From assembly GCF_012932915.1 (NCBI RefSeq), contig NZ_VCQU01000002.1, positions 62,001 through 126,000 on the forward strand: DNA of 64,000 nt, in the 5' to 3' direction. Position numbers and translations under genes: made by a program. The first letter of the stretch is position 1, and every line of letters begins with the position of its first letter. Of the stretch, positions 54,604 to 62,750 are shown one piece after another. The notes beneath the pieces were generated by a model. The model saw only the letters and a list, made by a program, of their open reading frames with translations. It was not told the DNA's origin and did not search any database. The DNA comes from Antrihabitans stalactiti. Lineage in GTDB: Bacteria; Actinomycetota; Actinomycetes; Mycobacteriales; Mycobacteriaceae.

Positions 54604-55554
54604 TCAGAAATAGCCCTCACGCTTTCGGTCTTCCATTGCGGCTTCGGAGACGCGGTCGTCCCCTCGGGTAGCGCCGCGCTCGGTAAGTCGGGATGCGGCG
54701 ACCTCGGCAAGAATCGCCTCGTTGTCAGCCGCGTCGGACAGGACTGCGCCGGTGCTCGAACCGTCGCCGACCGTGCGGTACCGGACCGAACGGGTCTCCA
54801 GCACTTCACCCTCGCGCGGACCGCCCCAGGAACCAGGCGTCATCCACATGCCGTCGCGCTTGTAGACGGGGCGCTGATGGGCGTAGTAGATGTTGGCGAG
54901 CGCGACGTCGTCGCGGGCGATGTAGCGCCAGATGTCGAGTTCGGTCCAGTTGCTCAGCGGAAAGACGCGGACGTGCTCGCCGGGCGCATGCTTGCCGTTG
55001 TACAGGTTCCACAGTTCGGGGCGCTGGCGCTTCGGGTCCCACTGACCGAACGAGTTGCGCAGGCTGAAAATTCGTTCCTTCGCGCGTGACCGCTCCTCGT
55101 CGCGACGGCCACCGCCGAAGACGGCGTCGAAGCGGTGCTCGGCGATCGCGTCGAGGAGCGGGACGGTCTGCAGCGGGTTGCGAATGCCGTCGGGGCGCTC
55201 GGTGAGGCGACCGTCAGCGAGGTAGTCCTCCACCTTCGCGACGTGCAGGCGCAGGCCGTAGCGTTCGACGATCTCGTCGCGGAAATCGAGCACCTCGGGC
55301 AGGTTGTGCCCGGTGTCGACGTGCAGCAGCGCGAACGGCAGCGGAGCGGGCCAGAAGGCTTTGAGCGCCAAGTGCAGCAGGACCGTCGAGTCCTTACCGC
55401 CGGAGAAGAGGATCACCGGTCGCTCGAATTCGCCTGCGACCTCACGGAATATGTGGATCGACTCGGACTCGAGTGCGGCGAGCGTGTCGTAGGCAGGCGC
55501 GGAGCCTGCGGAGCGCGCATTGAGCAGAGTGTTGGCTTCGATTGTTGTCGTCAT
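54604..55554 (-). CDS. cysD: Sulfate adenylyltransferase small subunit (assimilatory copy)
   Basis: 316 residues. PP-loop ILFSGGKDSTVLLHLAL, GHNLPEVLDFRDEIVERYGLRL, FGGGRRDEERSRAKERIFSLRNSFGQWDPKRQRPELWN and EDRKREGYF. The ATG at 55554 overlaps the cysH stop (ATGA). It is more similar in motif details to standard CysD than the stf0-linked copy, so the two are not recent duplicates. Confidence 0.94.
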   Translation of the reverse strand: MTTTIEANTLLNARSAGSAPAYDTLAALESESIHIFREVAGEFERPVILFSGGKDSTVLLHLALKAFWPAPLPFALLHVDTGHNLPEVLDFRDEIVERYGLRLHVAKVEDYLADGRLTERPDGIRNPLQTVPLLDAIAEHRFDAVFGGGRRDEERSRAKERIFSLRNSFGQWDPKRQRPELWNLYNGKHAPGEHVRVFPLSNWTELDIWRYIARDDVALANIYYAHQRPVYKRDGMWMTPGSWGGPREGEVLETRSVRYRTVGDGSSTGAVLSDAADNEAILAEVAASRLTERGATRGDDRVSEAAMEDRKREGYF

Positions 55555-56285
55555 GATGCGTGCAGCCCGCATTCGGTCTTGGCGAGTCCGGCCCAGCGGC
55601 CGCTTCTCGGATCGGCGCCCGGAGCGGGCTTCAATGTGCATGGTGCGCATCCGATGGACGGATACCCTTCCTCGACAAGAGGATTGACGAGGATGCCGTG
55701 TTTTTCGATGTAATTGGCCATGTCGTCGTCGGACCACGCCGCGATCGGATTGATCTTGACCAAACCGAACGCTTCGTCGAACGAAATCAGGGGTGCATTC
55801 GCCCGCGTCGGAGCTTCGACGCGGCGGATACCGGTGACCCACGCGCTGTAGTCCTTGAGCGTGTTCTGCAGCGGCACAACTTTTCTCAACCTGCAGCATT
55901 CACCGGGATCGCGAGCGAAGAGGTCCTTGCCGAGCAGTCGGTCCTGATCGGCGACGCTGTTCTCCGACTGAGCGTTGATGATGTTCACGCCGTAGACGGC
56001 CTCGACCGCGTCGCGCGTGCCGATCGTCTCCGCGAAGTGGTAGCCGGTCTCCAGGAACAACACGTCGACGCCGGGGTGGACCTGAGTTGCCAAGTGCACC
56101 AACACCGCGTCCTGCATGTTCGACGCGACGATGAAGTCCTTGCCGAAGTTGTCTTCGGTCCATTGCAGGAGATCGTGCGCCGACGCACCGTCCAGCTCGG
56201 TGGCGCCCCGGGTCGCGAGCGCCCGCAGCTCTGTCTCGGCAAGCTTTGTCGTCATCTGCGCTGTCTTCTCTTCGCCGACGCTCAT
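55551..56285 (-). CDS. cysH: APS reductase (iron-sulfur, thioredoxin-dependent)
   Basis: 244 residues. Reduces APS to sulfite. The pattern CCRLRK (adjacent cysteines) and GCAPCT indicates the [4Fe-4S]-containing APS-reductase group, not the PAPS reductase of enterobacteria; the catalytic Cys is in ECGLHAS at the C-terminus. Other motifs are NMQDAVLVHLA and LFLETGYHFAETI. The ATG at 56285 overlaps the nirA stop; the open frame upstream lies within nirA. It takes the product of the neighbouring CysDN. Confidence 0.95.
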   Translation of the reverse strand: MSVGEEKTAQMTTKLAETELRALATRGATELDGASAHDLLQWTEDNFGKDFIVASNMQDAVLVHLATQVHPGVDVLFLETGYHFAETIGTRDAVEAVYGVNIINAQSENSVADQDRLLGKDLFARDPGECCRLRKVVPLQNTLKDYSAWVTGIRRVEAPTRANAPLISFDEAFGLVKINPIAAWSDDDMANYIEKHGILVNPLVEEGYPSIGCAPCTLKPAPGADPRSGRWAGLAKTECGLHAS

Positions 56286-58090
56286 CGTAGATCCGCCTCG
56301 TCTGCTCGCACGGCCCACTGCGCGAACCGTTCGCCCTCGTTGCGATGTTTGATGAAGTTCCGGACCACCCGGTCGATGAAGTCGCCGATCTCCCCGGTGG
56401 TCACCTTGTGCTGCCGCAGCTTCCGACCGAAGGCACTGTCGAAGCCGAGGCTGCCGCCAAGGTGAACCTGGAAGCCTTCGACATGATTCCCGGTGCCGTC
56501 GTCGACAAGCTGGCCCTTGAAGCCGATATCGGCGACCTGGGACCGCGCGCACGAGTTCGGGCAGCCATTGATATTGATCGTGACCGGCACGTCCAACTGC
56601 TCGTTGAGGTCGGCCAACCGCTCTTCGAGTTCCGGCACGAGAGCCTGTGAACGCTTGCGGGTTTCGGCGAACGACAGCTTGCAGAATTCGATGCCACTGC
56701 ACGCCATCAGGTTCTGGCGCCACCGCGACGGGCGGGCTGGCAGGTCCAATGCATCCAGGTCGGCGATCAGCTGATCGAGCTTGTCGTCGGCGACGTCGAG
56801 GATGATCAGCTTCTGGTACGGCGTGAAGCGAACGCGGTTCGAACCAGCCTTCTCGGCGGCGTCTGCGACCGCGAGGAGCCGCGTGCCCGAGACGCGCCCG
56901 GCGATCGGGGCGACACCGACGGCGTTGAGCCCGTTCTTCAGCTTCTGAATACCGACGTGGTCGATCGGCACCGTCGGTTTCTCCGGAGCCGGGCCGTCGA
57001 TGAGCTTGCGCTTCAGGTACTCGGTTTCGAGAACGTCCCTGAACTTCTCGATGCCCCAGTCCTTGATCAGGAACTTCAGGCGCGCCTTGGCCCGCAGCCG
57101 GCGGTAGCCGTAGTCGCGGAACAGCGAAACGACCGCCTCCCACACGTCCGGGACCTCGTCGAGCGGGATCCACGCGCCGACGCGCTGAGCCATCATCGGG
57201 TTCACCGACAGTCCGCCGCCGACCCAGAGATCCAGGCCCGGACCGTGCTCGGGATGGTTGACGCCGATGAACGCAATGTCGTTGATCTCGTGGACCACAT
57301 CCTGCTGGCCCGAGATCGCGGTCTTGAACTTGCGGGGGAGGTTCGAGTACTCCTTCTTGCCGATGTAGCGGCGCACGATCTCGTCGATCGCGGGAGTGGG
57401 ATCGATGACCTCGGTCAGCGATTCACCGGCCAGGGGAGACCCGAGTACGACGCGAGGGCAATCGCCGCACGCCTCGGTGGTCTGCAGACCGACGCTTTCG
57501 AGGCGGCGCCAGATCTCGGGAACGTTCTCGACCTCGATCCAGTGGTACTGGACGTTCTCGCGGTCGGAGAGATCGGCGGTGTCGCGTGCGAAGTCGACCG
57601 AGATCTGGCCGAGGGTCCGCAGCTGTTCGGTAGTGAGTGCGCCACCGTCGCAGCGGATGCGCATCATGAAGTACTTGGCTTCGAGCAAGTCGATGTTCTC
57701 GTCGCCGGTCCAGGTGCCGTCGTAACCCTGTTCGCGCTGGGTGTAGAGCCCCCACCAGCGGAAACGGCCACGCAGGTCGCCCTTGTCGATGCTGTCGAAA
57801 CCGTTCTTCGAGTAGATGTACTCGATGCGGTCGCGGACGTTGAGCGGGTTGTCGTCCTTCTTGGCTTGCTCGTTCGGGTTCAGTGGCTCGCGATAGCCGA
57901 GCGCCCACTGGCCTTCGCCGCGGCGCTTCGCCGGGCGGGCGGTGCGCTCACGCGGCGCCACGGTCGCCGGAGCTGCCGGGCGAGGACGGTCCGCCCGAAC
58001 TTTGCGTTCGGACGCTGGCTTGTCCGGTCGAGCATGGTGGGCTGGCGCCGGGACGGCTGAATCGTCCGTCCGCGGGGGGCTCGACGTCAT
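56282..58090 (-). CDS. nirA: Ferredoxin-dependent sulfite reductase
   Basis: 602 residues. Reduces sulfite to sulfide with six electrons. After a basic/Pro-rich N-terminal stretch (1-60) there are two repeated ferredoxin-like and siroheme halves; the cluster-siroheme ligands are in ACSGIEFC and NGCPNSC. A Tyr in the GLYTQREQGYDGTWTG loop and a Cys in TEACGDC match residues that form a covalent Tyr-Cys link in the M. tuberculosis enzyme. The ATG at 58090 has GCAGGAG 10 nt upstream. It heads the operon and is preceded by a cysteine leader ORF. Confidence 0.95.
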   Translation of the reverse strand: MTSSPPRTDDSAVPAPAHHARPDKPASERKVRADRPRPAAPATVAPRERTARPAKRRGEGQWALGYREPLNPNEQAKKDDNPLNVRDRIEYIYSKNGFDSIDKGDLRGRFRWWGLYTQREQGYDGTWTGDENIDLLEAKYFMMRIRCDGGALTTEQLRTLGQISVDFARDTADLSDRENVQYHWIEVENVPEIWRRLESVGLQTTEACGDCPRVVLGSPLAGESLTEVIDPTPAIDEIVRRYIGKKEYSNLPRKFKTAISGQQDVVHEINDIAFIGVNHPEHGPGLDLWVGGGLSVNPMMAQRVGAWIPLDEVPDVWEAVVSLFRDYGYRRLRAKARLKFLIKDWGIEKFRDVLETEYLKRKLIDGPAPEKPTVPIDHVGIQKLKNGLNAVGVAPIAGRVSGTRLLAVADAAEKAGSNRVRFTPYQKLIILDVADDKLDQLIADLDALDLPARPSRWRQNLMACSGIEFCKLSFAETRKRSQALVPELEERLADLNEQLDVPVTININGCPNSCARSQVADIGFKGQLVDDGTGNHVEGFQVHLGGSLGFDSAFGRKLRQHKVTTGEIGDFIDRVVRNFIKHRNEGERFAQWAVRADEADLR

Positions 58091-58205
58091 GTGAGAATGG
58101 CTCCTGCAAATCAAGGTCGCCGGTGCGATGCGCGCGCGCGAGGGCTGGTCGCGCTTCTGCAACCGCAGCCTGGCGAATCAGAATCGGGCTGGCTGGTCTA
58201 GCAGG

Positions 58206-58322
58206 TTAAACGTGCAGACAGCAGGAGCTACAGACGCGCTTGAAGTCGACGTGACGTCGCGAGACGAGGCACACGCCAGTGCTGCGGGGTTGCTCCGCAA
58301 GCTGCGCTCCACGTCCGGTCAT
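58206..58322 (-). CDS. Cysteine-type leader peptide ORF of the nirA operon
   Basis: 38 residues from the ATG at 58322, stop TAA; a shorter version could start at an internal GTG (16 codons in). The C-terminal part is VCLVSRRHVDFKRVCSSCCLHV. SRRHVD is the hallmark of actinobacterial leader peptides before sulfur genes, and there are four Cys codons, three in the run CSSCC. A -10-like CAGAAT lies 6 nt before the ATG, so it is probably leaderless. It ends 115 bp before nirA. By analogy with mycobacterial polycysteine ORFs, cysteine shortage would stall ribosomes here and favour nirA expression. Confidence 0.8.
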   Translation of the reverse strand: MTGRGAQLAEQPRSTGVCLVSRRHVDFKRVCSSCCLHV

Positions 58323-58328
58323 GGCCTC

Positions 58329-58334
58329 ATTCTG
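58329..58334 (-). promoter_or_regulatory. -10-like element CAGAAT for the nirA leader
   Basis: On the minus strand it ends 6 nt before the leader ATG. It would drive leaderless transcription of the leader ORF and the nirA operon. Confidence 0.45.
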
Positions 58335-58395
58335 CCACAGTTCCGGCATTTCCCTGAAAATCGGGGGAAATACGGCTAGGCGACGACGGCGCTGA

Positions 58396-60675
58396 CTACT
58401 GACCTTGGGCGCGGAGCTGAGACGCAGGTCTCACGTGATCTGTCCACGGCTGCATCATCGGTAGCGGCATGCCGAACAACCAACCCTGCGCGAACTGACA
58501 ACCGATCGCTTTGACCTGTTCCAACTGGTCCGCGGATTCGACTCCCTCGGCGACGGTGATCAGACCGAGGGCGGTCGACATCGCCTCGATCGACGTCACG
58601 AGGACGTGATGCTTGGGATCACCCTCGTCCTGCGTGCCCAGGGCTGCGATGAAGCTCTTGTCGATCTTGACTACGTCGATCGGATATTTGTTGAGATTGC
58701 CGAGCGCCGAATAGCCGATCCCGAAGTCGTCGATACAAATGGTGACGCCGAGGGAGCTGAGCTGCTCGAGGATCGTCAGCGCGATGTCGTCGTCATCGAT
58801 CAACGCGGTTTCGGTTAGTTCGAGCCACAATGCAGACGCCGGAAGTCCGTACGCGGCAAGGGTGTCGGTCACCGTGCTCACGAAGTCGACGTCCCGAAGC
58901 TGTCTGGCGGACAGGTTCACGGAGACGGCCTGATTGCCTCCGTCGATGGCGTTGCGCCATTGCGCAAGTTGTTCGCAGGCGCGGCCCAGCGCCCAGCGGC
59001 CGATGTCGATGATGATGTCGCTGGATTCTGCGATGGGGATGAAGTACTCCGGGGGATGGACGATCCCGTCGTGGTGCCAGCGGATCAGCGCTTCGAACGC
59101 GGCGGTTTCGCCGGTGGCCACGTCGATGATCGATTGGTAGTAGAGCTCGAATTCATGGTCGTCGAGGCTCTCGGTCAGGTCCGTCGTCACCTTCAATTGT
59201 TCGACGGCGCTCGCGCGCAGCTGATCGTCGAAGAAGGCGTAGCTGCCGGTTCCACGTGACTTCGCGTGATACATCGCCGAGTCTGCCTCGCGGATCAGGT
59301 CGTCCAGGTTCGGTGGCGTTTTACCACCCGTCGTGCGAGCGATTCCGATGCTCGTGGACAACGTCACCCGCACGCGCCGCAGCGTGAACGGCTTGCTGAA
59401 CTCGTCGAGGATCGCACGGGCCAGAGCGTCCGTGCGCTCGGGATCAAGATAGGTCGTCACGACGAATTCGTCGCCGCCGTGCCGATGGACCCAGCCTCTG
59501 TCACCGACGACGTTCGCGAGCCGTTCGGCGGCAGCCTTGATCAACTCGTCGCCCGTTCGGTGGCCATAGCTGTCGTTGACGAGCTTGAAGTTGTCCAGGT
59601 CCATGAAAAGCAAGCTCATCGGCTCGAACGGTCCGTGCCGGTCGAGGGCAGCGTGTTCGGCATACAGCGATGCTCGGTTGGACAGACCGGTGAGCTCGTC
59701 GTGCATAGCGAGATGTCGTGCATCGGATTCTTTGCCCGCGATTGTGCGAACCGCCCGCTCGCTGCGGAGGAGTACGCCCGCGATCAAGCACGAGATCAAG
59801 ACGGCTCGTACGACTTGATCCCATACGCCGAACGGCGGCCGAGCCGCCGGAATGGCGGCTGCCAGCATGCAGATAGCGGCCACCTCGACGAATCGCTGCC
59901 GAAACCGATCGGGTACTGATCCGGCGCCGGTCCCGATGTCGACCATGCTCGGGTGCAACGCCGCAGCGGCAAACAATCCGTACGTCGTGATGAACACGGC
60001 CATATAGCTGCCGCCCCTGATCGCCGTTCCTTGAGCTGCGTCGATCGCGAGCAGGCCGTCACCGATCAGCTGGGTGAGGAACGCGCCGAAGATCATCCCG
60101 AACGCACGGTTACCCCGCGCAGACGTGTACGCCACGTGCGTGACGACCGCGAGCACGATCGCGTCGAACACGAGGTGGGTGGCCGATGAGAAACGCGGAT
60201 CGCTCGCCGGGGCGTGCTGTGCGAATGCTGGTGCCAGCAGCAGGACCCACACCGTGATGAGCGCGCCCACACCGACGATCGTCGAGTCGATCGACACCGT
60301 TCGCGCGGTTGCGGGCGCATAGGCGCGCAGCCAGGTGACCGCAGCGGCGACCTGCAGCGGATAGGTGAGCAGCATGATCAGCTGCGGTGTGAGCGGCACG
60401 GGGTTGTCCGCCGTTGCGAGCGCGCCGGTCAACATGCCACCGAATGCCGACGCGATGCACGAGGCGAGGAGCAACCACCACGGCAACGCGAATGCCGGTC
60501 GACGGCTTCGGATTCCGACGAGTATCGATGCGATCGCAGCCAACGACGTGACGACCAGAAGCGCAGTGCAGAGTGTGGTGGATCCGACGATCAGCGCAAT
60601 CAGCGTCTGCGCCACCGAGAGGCCAAGGAAGACGTACGCGATGGTTGCCCCTCTGCGCGGCCCCGATATTCGCAT
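58396..60675 (-). CDS. Membrane-bound diguanylate cyclase / phosphodiesterase (GGDEF-EAL)
   Basis: 759 residues. The N-terminal ~300 residues have about eight to ten hydrophobic helices without a recognised sensor name. The GGDEF domain has the intact active-site motif RHGGDEF (about 398-404), the EAL domain has AFEALIRW, then DDFGIGYSALGNLNKYPIDVVKID and AEGVES. Both domains look catalytically competent, so it may make and break c-di-GMP, with one side controlled by the membrane part. The inhibitory RxxD site five residues before GGDEF is not evident. It is a lone gene, with a palindromic repeat upstream of its start. Confidence 0.9.
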   Translation of the reverse strand: MRISGPRRGATIAYVFLGLSVAQTLIALIVGSTTLCTALLVVTSLAAIASILVGIRSRRPAFALPWWLLLASCIASAFGGMLTGALATADNPVPLTPQLIMLLTYPLQVAAAVTWLRAYAPATARTVSIDSTIVGVGALITVWVLLLAPAFAQHAPASDPRFSSATHLVFDAIVLAVVTHVAYTSARGNRAFGMIFGAFLTQLIGDGLLAIDAAQGTAIRGGSYMAVFITTYGLFAAAALHPSMVDIGTGAGSVPDRFRQRFVEVAAICMLAAAIPAARPPFGVWDQVVRAVLISCLIAGVLLRSERAVRTIAGKESDARHLAMHDELTGLSNRASLYAEHAALDRHGPFEPMSLLFMDLDNFKLVNDSYGHRTGDELIKAAAERLANVVGDRGWVHRHGGDEFVVTTYLDPERTDALARAILDEFSKPFTLRRVRVTLSTSIGIARTTGGKTPPNLDDLIREADSAMYHAKSRGTGSYAFFDDQLRASAVEQLKVTTDLTESLDDHEFELYYQSIIDVATGETAAFEALIRWHHDGIVHPPEYFIPIAESSDIIIDIGRWALGRACEQLAQWRNAIDGGNQAVSVNLSARQLRDVDFVSTVTDTLAAYGLPASALWLELTETALIDDDDIALTILEQLSSLGVTICIDDFGIGYSALGNLNKYPIDVVKIDKSFIAALGTQDEGDPKHHVLVTSIEAMSTALGLITVAEGVESADQLEQVKAIGCQFAQGWLFGMPLPMMQPWTDHVRPASQLRAQGQ

Positions 60676-60758
60676 GGTCGTCGTCTCCTGGCACCGCTTC
60701 GTTGATCGGATGTTATCGCAGCGCTGGTGCGGCGGGGCGGGTTGCGACCCTTCCGCAA

Positions 60759-60802
60759 CCGTGCGCGCGTCTCACCCGCCCAGGGGTGAAAATCGCGCAC
60801 GG
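60759..60802. repeat. Family A palindromic repeat, copy 4
   Basis: Imperfect palindrome with CCGTGCGCGCG ... CGCGCACGG ends, 12 bp beyond the stop codon of the serine hydrolase gene. It is nearly the same sequence, in the same orientation, as copy 5 at 63691; the two lie on either side of the beta-lactamase cassette. Confidence 0.9.
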
Positions 60803-60814
60803 TGTGGAAGGCGC

Positions 60815-61705
60815 TCAGGTTCCCGATCTGAGCTCGGTGACTGCCACTCGGGCAGCGAGCCCGATTGCGTGATCGACGACCGGCAAGAACAGATCAGCCC
60901 GCGCCGAGCGGGTATAGACGGAAACAGCGATCGGCGTTTCGTGGGGGAAGACGACAACTGCGGCTTCGTTTCTGATCGGACCGATTGTTCCCGTTTTGCC
61001 GGCCACCGTGACGTCGTCATAGGGAAATGCAGACCGGATGCGATGAGGCCAGATCTGCTGTCCGAGGATTGTCCGCATCAACGCGCATTGTTCGCGACTG
61101 GCTGCGGTGTTTGTCCAGATGCACTCCAGCACCCGGTTGGTGTCGGCCGCTGAGGTCGCGGTCGTGTAAGCCGGGTCGAACGCGGCGGTTTGGTGCACGG
61201 TGTTGTTGCTCGCGAGAAGTGCGACAGCTTCATCCAGGGTGAGGCTGCCGGTGTCGTGGACGATCTGTTCGTGAACGGCAGCGGTTCCGCCGATGACCCG
61301 GGTGTTCGTGAGACCGAGGTCGGAAATTACGTCGTCGATCGCCCCGAGGCCGACCGCGGACAGCACTACGTCGGCTGCGGCATTGTCGGACACGGTCATC
61401 ATCGACCGGACGATGTCGCGCCACGACATCGTGACCGGGTCGCTGAACGTACACAGGCCGGTGGGTCCGGGTGTGCATTCGCGTGGCACCACTCTTATCG
61501 CTTGCTGTGGGTCGAGCTGTCCCCGATCGAATGCCCGTGCGGCGGCGACCATGACGACGAGCTTGTACACGGACGCGGCAACGACCGGTTCGGTGCCGCC
61601 GAAGTCCACCACCGATTCCGGTTTCCCGACGACCTGCGCACGCAACCATCCACGGCAGCCCGCATCAGCGAAAATGGCGCCGATTTGGTCGATGGTCGCT
61701 GTCAT
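60815..61705 (-). CDS. Serine beta-lactamase-like hydrolase, no signal peptide
   Basis: 296 residues. Class A-like motifs: SVYK (SxxK), SDN (in MTVSDNAAADVV) and KTGT. The class A Glu166 omega-loop motif is not recognised. Surprisingly there is no signal peptide and no lipobox, so unless a start further upstream is used, it would be cytoplasmic. The ATG overlaps the lysR stop (ATGA) and fits the usual family start. Probably not a true beta-lactamase; could be a peptidase or esterase. Cotranscribed with lysR. Confidence 0.75.
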   Translation of the reverse strand: MTATIDQIGAIFADAGCRGWLRAQVVGKPESVVDFGGTEPVVAASVYKLVVMVAAARAFDRGQLDPQQAIRVVPRECTPGPTGLCTFSDPVTMSWRDIVRSMMTVSDNAAADVVLSAVGLGAIDDVISDLGLTNTRVIGGTAAVHEQIVHDTGSLTLDEAVALLASNNTVHQTAAFDPAYTTATSAADTNRVLECIWTNTAASREQCALMRTILGQQIWPHRIRSAFPYDDVTVAGKTGTIGPIRNEAAVVVFPHETPIAVSVYTRSARADLFLPVVDHAIGLAARVAVTELRSGT

Positions 61706-62583
61706 TTCGAAAACCGGCGCAGCGCTTTGTCGAGTGCGTAGACGAGGTTCGAATCGGGTTGCCCGGCTGCGGTGATTGTTCGAAGCCGGAGGGCCACATC
61801 GTCGGCCAGCATTCGCCGATGGACCGTTCCGGTATGGACGGGGGCGGCCGCAGTAGCGAGGCCGAAACTGGTGCCGGATGCAACCGCGATGGCGATGTCG
61901 CGGTGGGTCGACGCAAGTTGGGTGTTCGGGTCGAGGCCCCGTCGTCGGAACGCGTCCAGCTGCAAGTCGTGCGACGGTGGGTTGGCCGACCGTGGGACGG
62001 TGACGAAATCGAGTCCGGCCAGCATTGCGGCTCGTGGGGTATCGGCTGACGCGGCGCGGTGCTGCGCGGGCACGACGACCTGCCGTGGCAGCGTGACCAT
62101 GGGTCCAGCGCCGAGACCGTCGATCAGCGCCGGGTGCTCGACCACTGCCACATGCAGCGTTCCTCGCCGAACCGCTTCGACAAGTTCGTCGGTGTGGGCT
62201 GTCACAGTGGTGACCGGCAGCGGTTCTTCGGCCATGGCCGTGCGCAACGTTGCGATGCAAGCGGTAACGATTTCGGTGTCGACCTGCGGCACGATGCCCC
62301 AGCGCAGGTGCTTGATCGGCCCGGACAATCGCTCGGCTTCGTCGAACAACCGGGCCACGTCGTCGACGATCAGTTTCGCGCGCGGCAGCAGGACCGCCCC
62401 CTCGGCAGTCACGCTCGCACCTGTCGAACTGCGTTCGACCAGGCGTACTCCCAGCTGCTCCTCCAACCGGCGCAGACCTTGCGAAACCGGTGGTTGAGTA
62501 ACTCCCAATCGGGTCGCCGCACGGCCGAAGTTGCGAAGCTCGGCGACCGCGACGAAGTACTTCAGATGTCGAATCAAGTCCAC
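61702..62583 (-). CDS. LysR family transcriptional regulator
   Basis: 293 residues from the GTG at 62583 (a frame to 62643 is open). The winged HTH begins LIRHLKYFVAVAELRNFGRAATRLGVTQPPVSQGLRRLEEQLG; the effector domain has the usual two lobes (about 95-290). It reads away from a class A beta-lactamase gene and overlaps the following hydrolase gene. This is the layout of AmpR-type control, so it likely senses a wall fragment or beta-lactam and regulates the divergent gene. Confidence 0.88.
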   Translation of the reverse strand: MDLIRHLKYFVAVAELRNFGRAATRLGVTQPPVSQGLRRLEEQLGVRLVERSSTGASVTAEGAVLLPRAKLIVDDVARLFDEAERLSGPIKHLRWGIVPQVDTEIVTACIATLRTAMAEEPLPVTTVTAHTDELVEAVRRGTLHVAVVEHPALIDGLGAGPMVTLPRQVVVPAQHRAASADTPRAAMLAGLDFVTVPRSANPPSHDLQLDAFRRRGLDPNTQLASTHRDIAIAVASGTSFGLATAAAPVHTGTVHRRMLADDVALRLRTITAAGQPDSNLVYALDKALRRFSK

Positions 62584-62679
62584 CGGTCGATCGAAGCACG
62601 GTCCGGCAGCGACGCGGTCGGCGCCGGACCGCTCCCGGCACATTTTCGGTCGTAACCGAGCGGCAGATGCTGCACCGAT

Positions 62680-62697
62680 TCGTGATCGCTATCGCGA
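62680..62697 (+). promoter_or_regulatory. Candidate LysR operator between lysR and bla
   Basis: TCGTGAT (62680-62686) and ATCGCGA (62691-62697) are inverted with one mismatch around a CGCT spacer. It lies midway in the 167-bp divergent gap. Size and place suit a LysR site, but only one such element was found. Confidence 0.35.
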
Positions 62698-62750
62698 CAC
62701 GCTCGCAGGGGACTTGGCGTAACGGGCGGCCGACGTGATGTGTATGGAAC

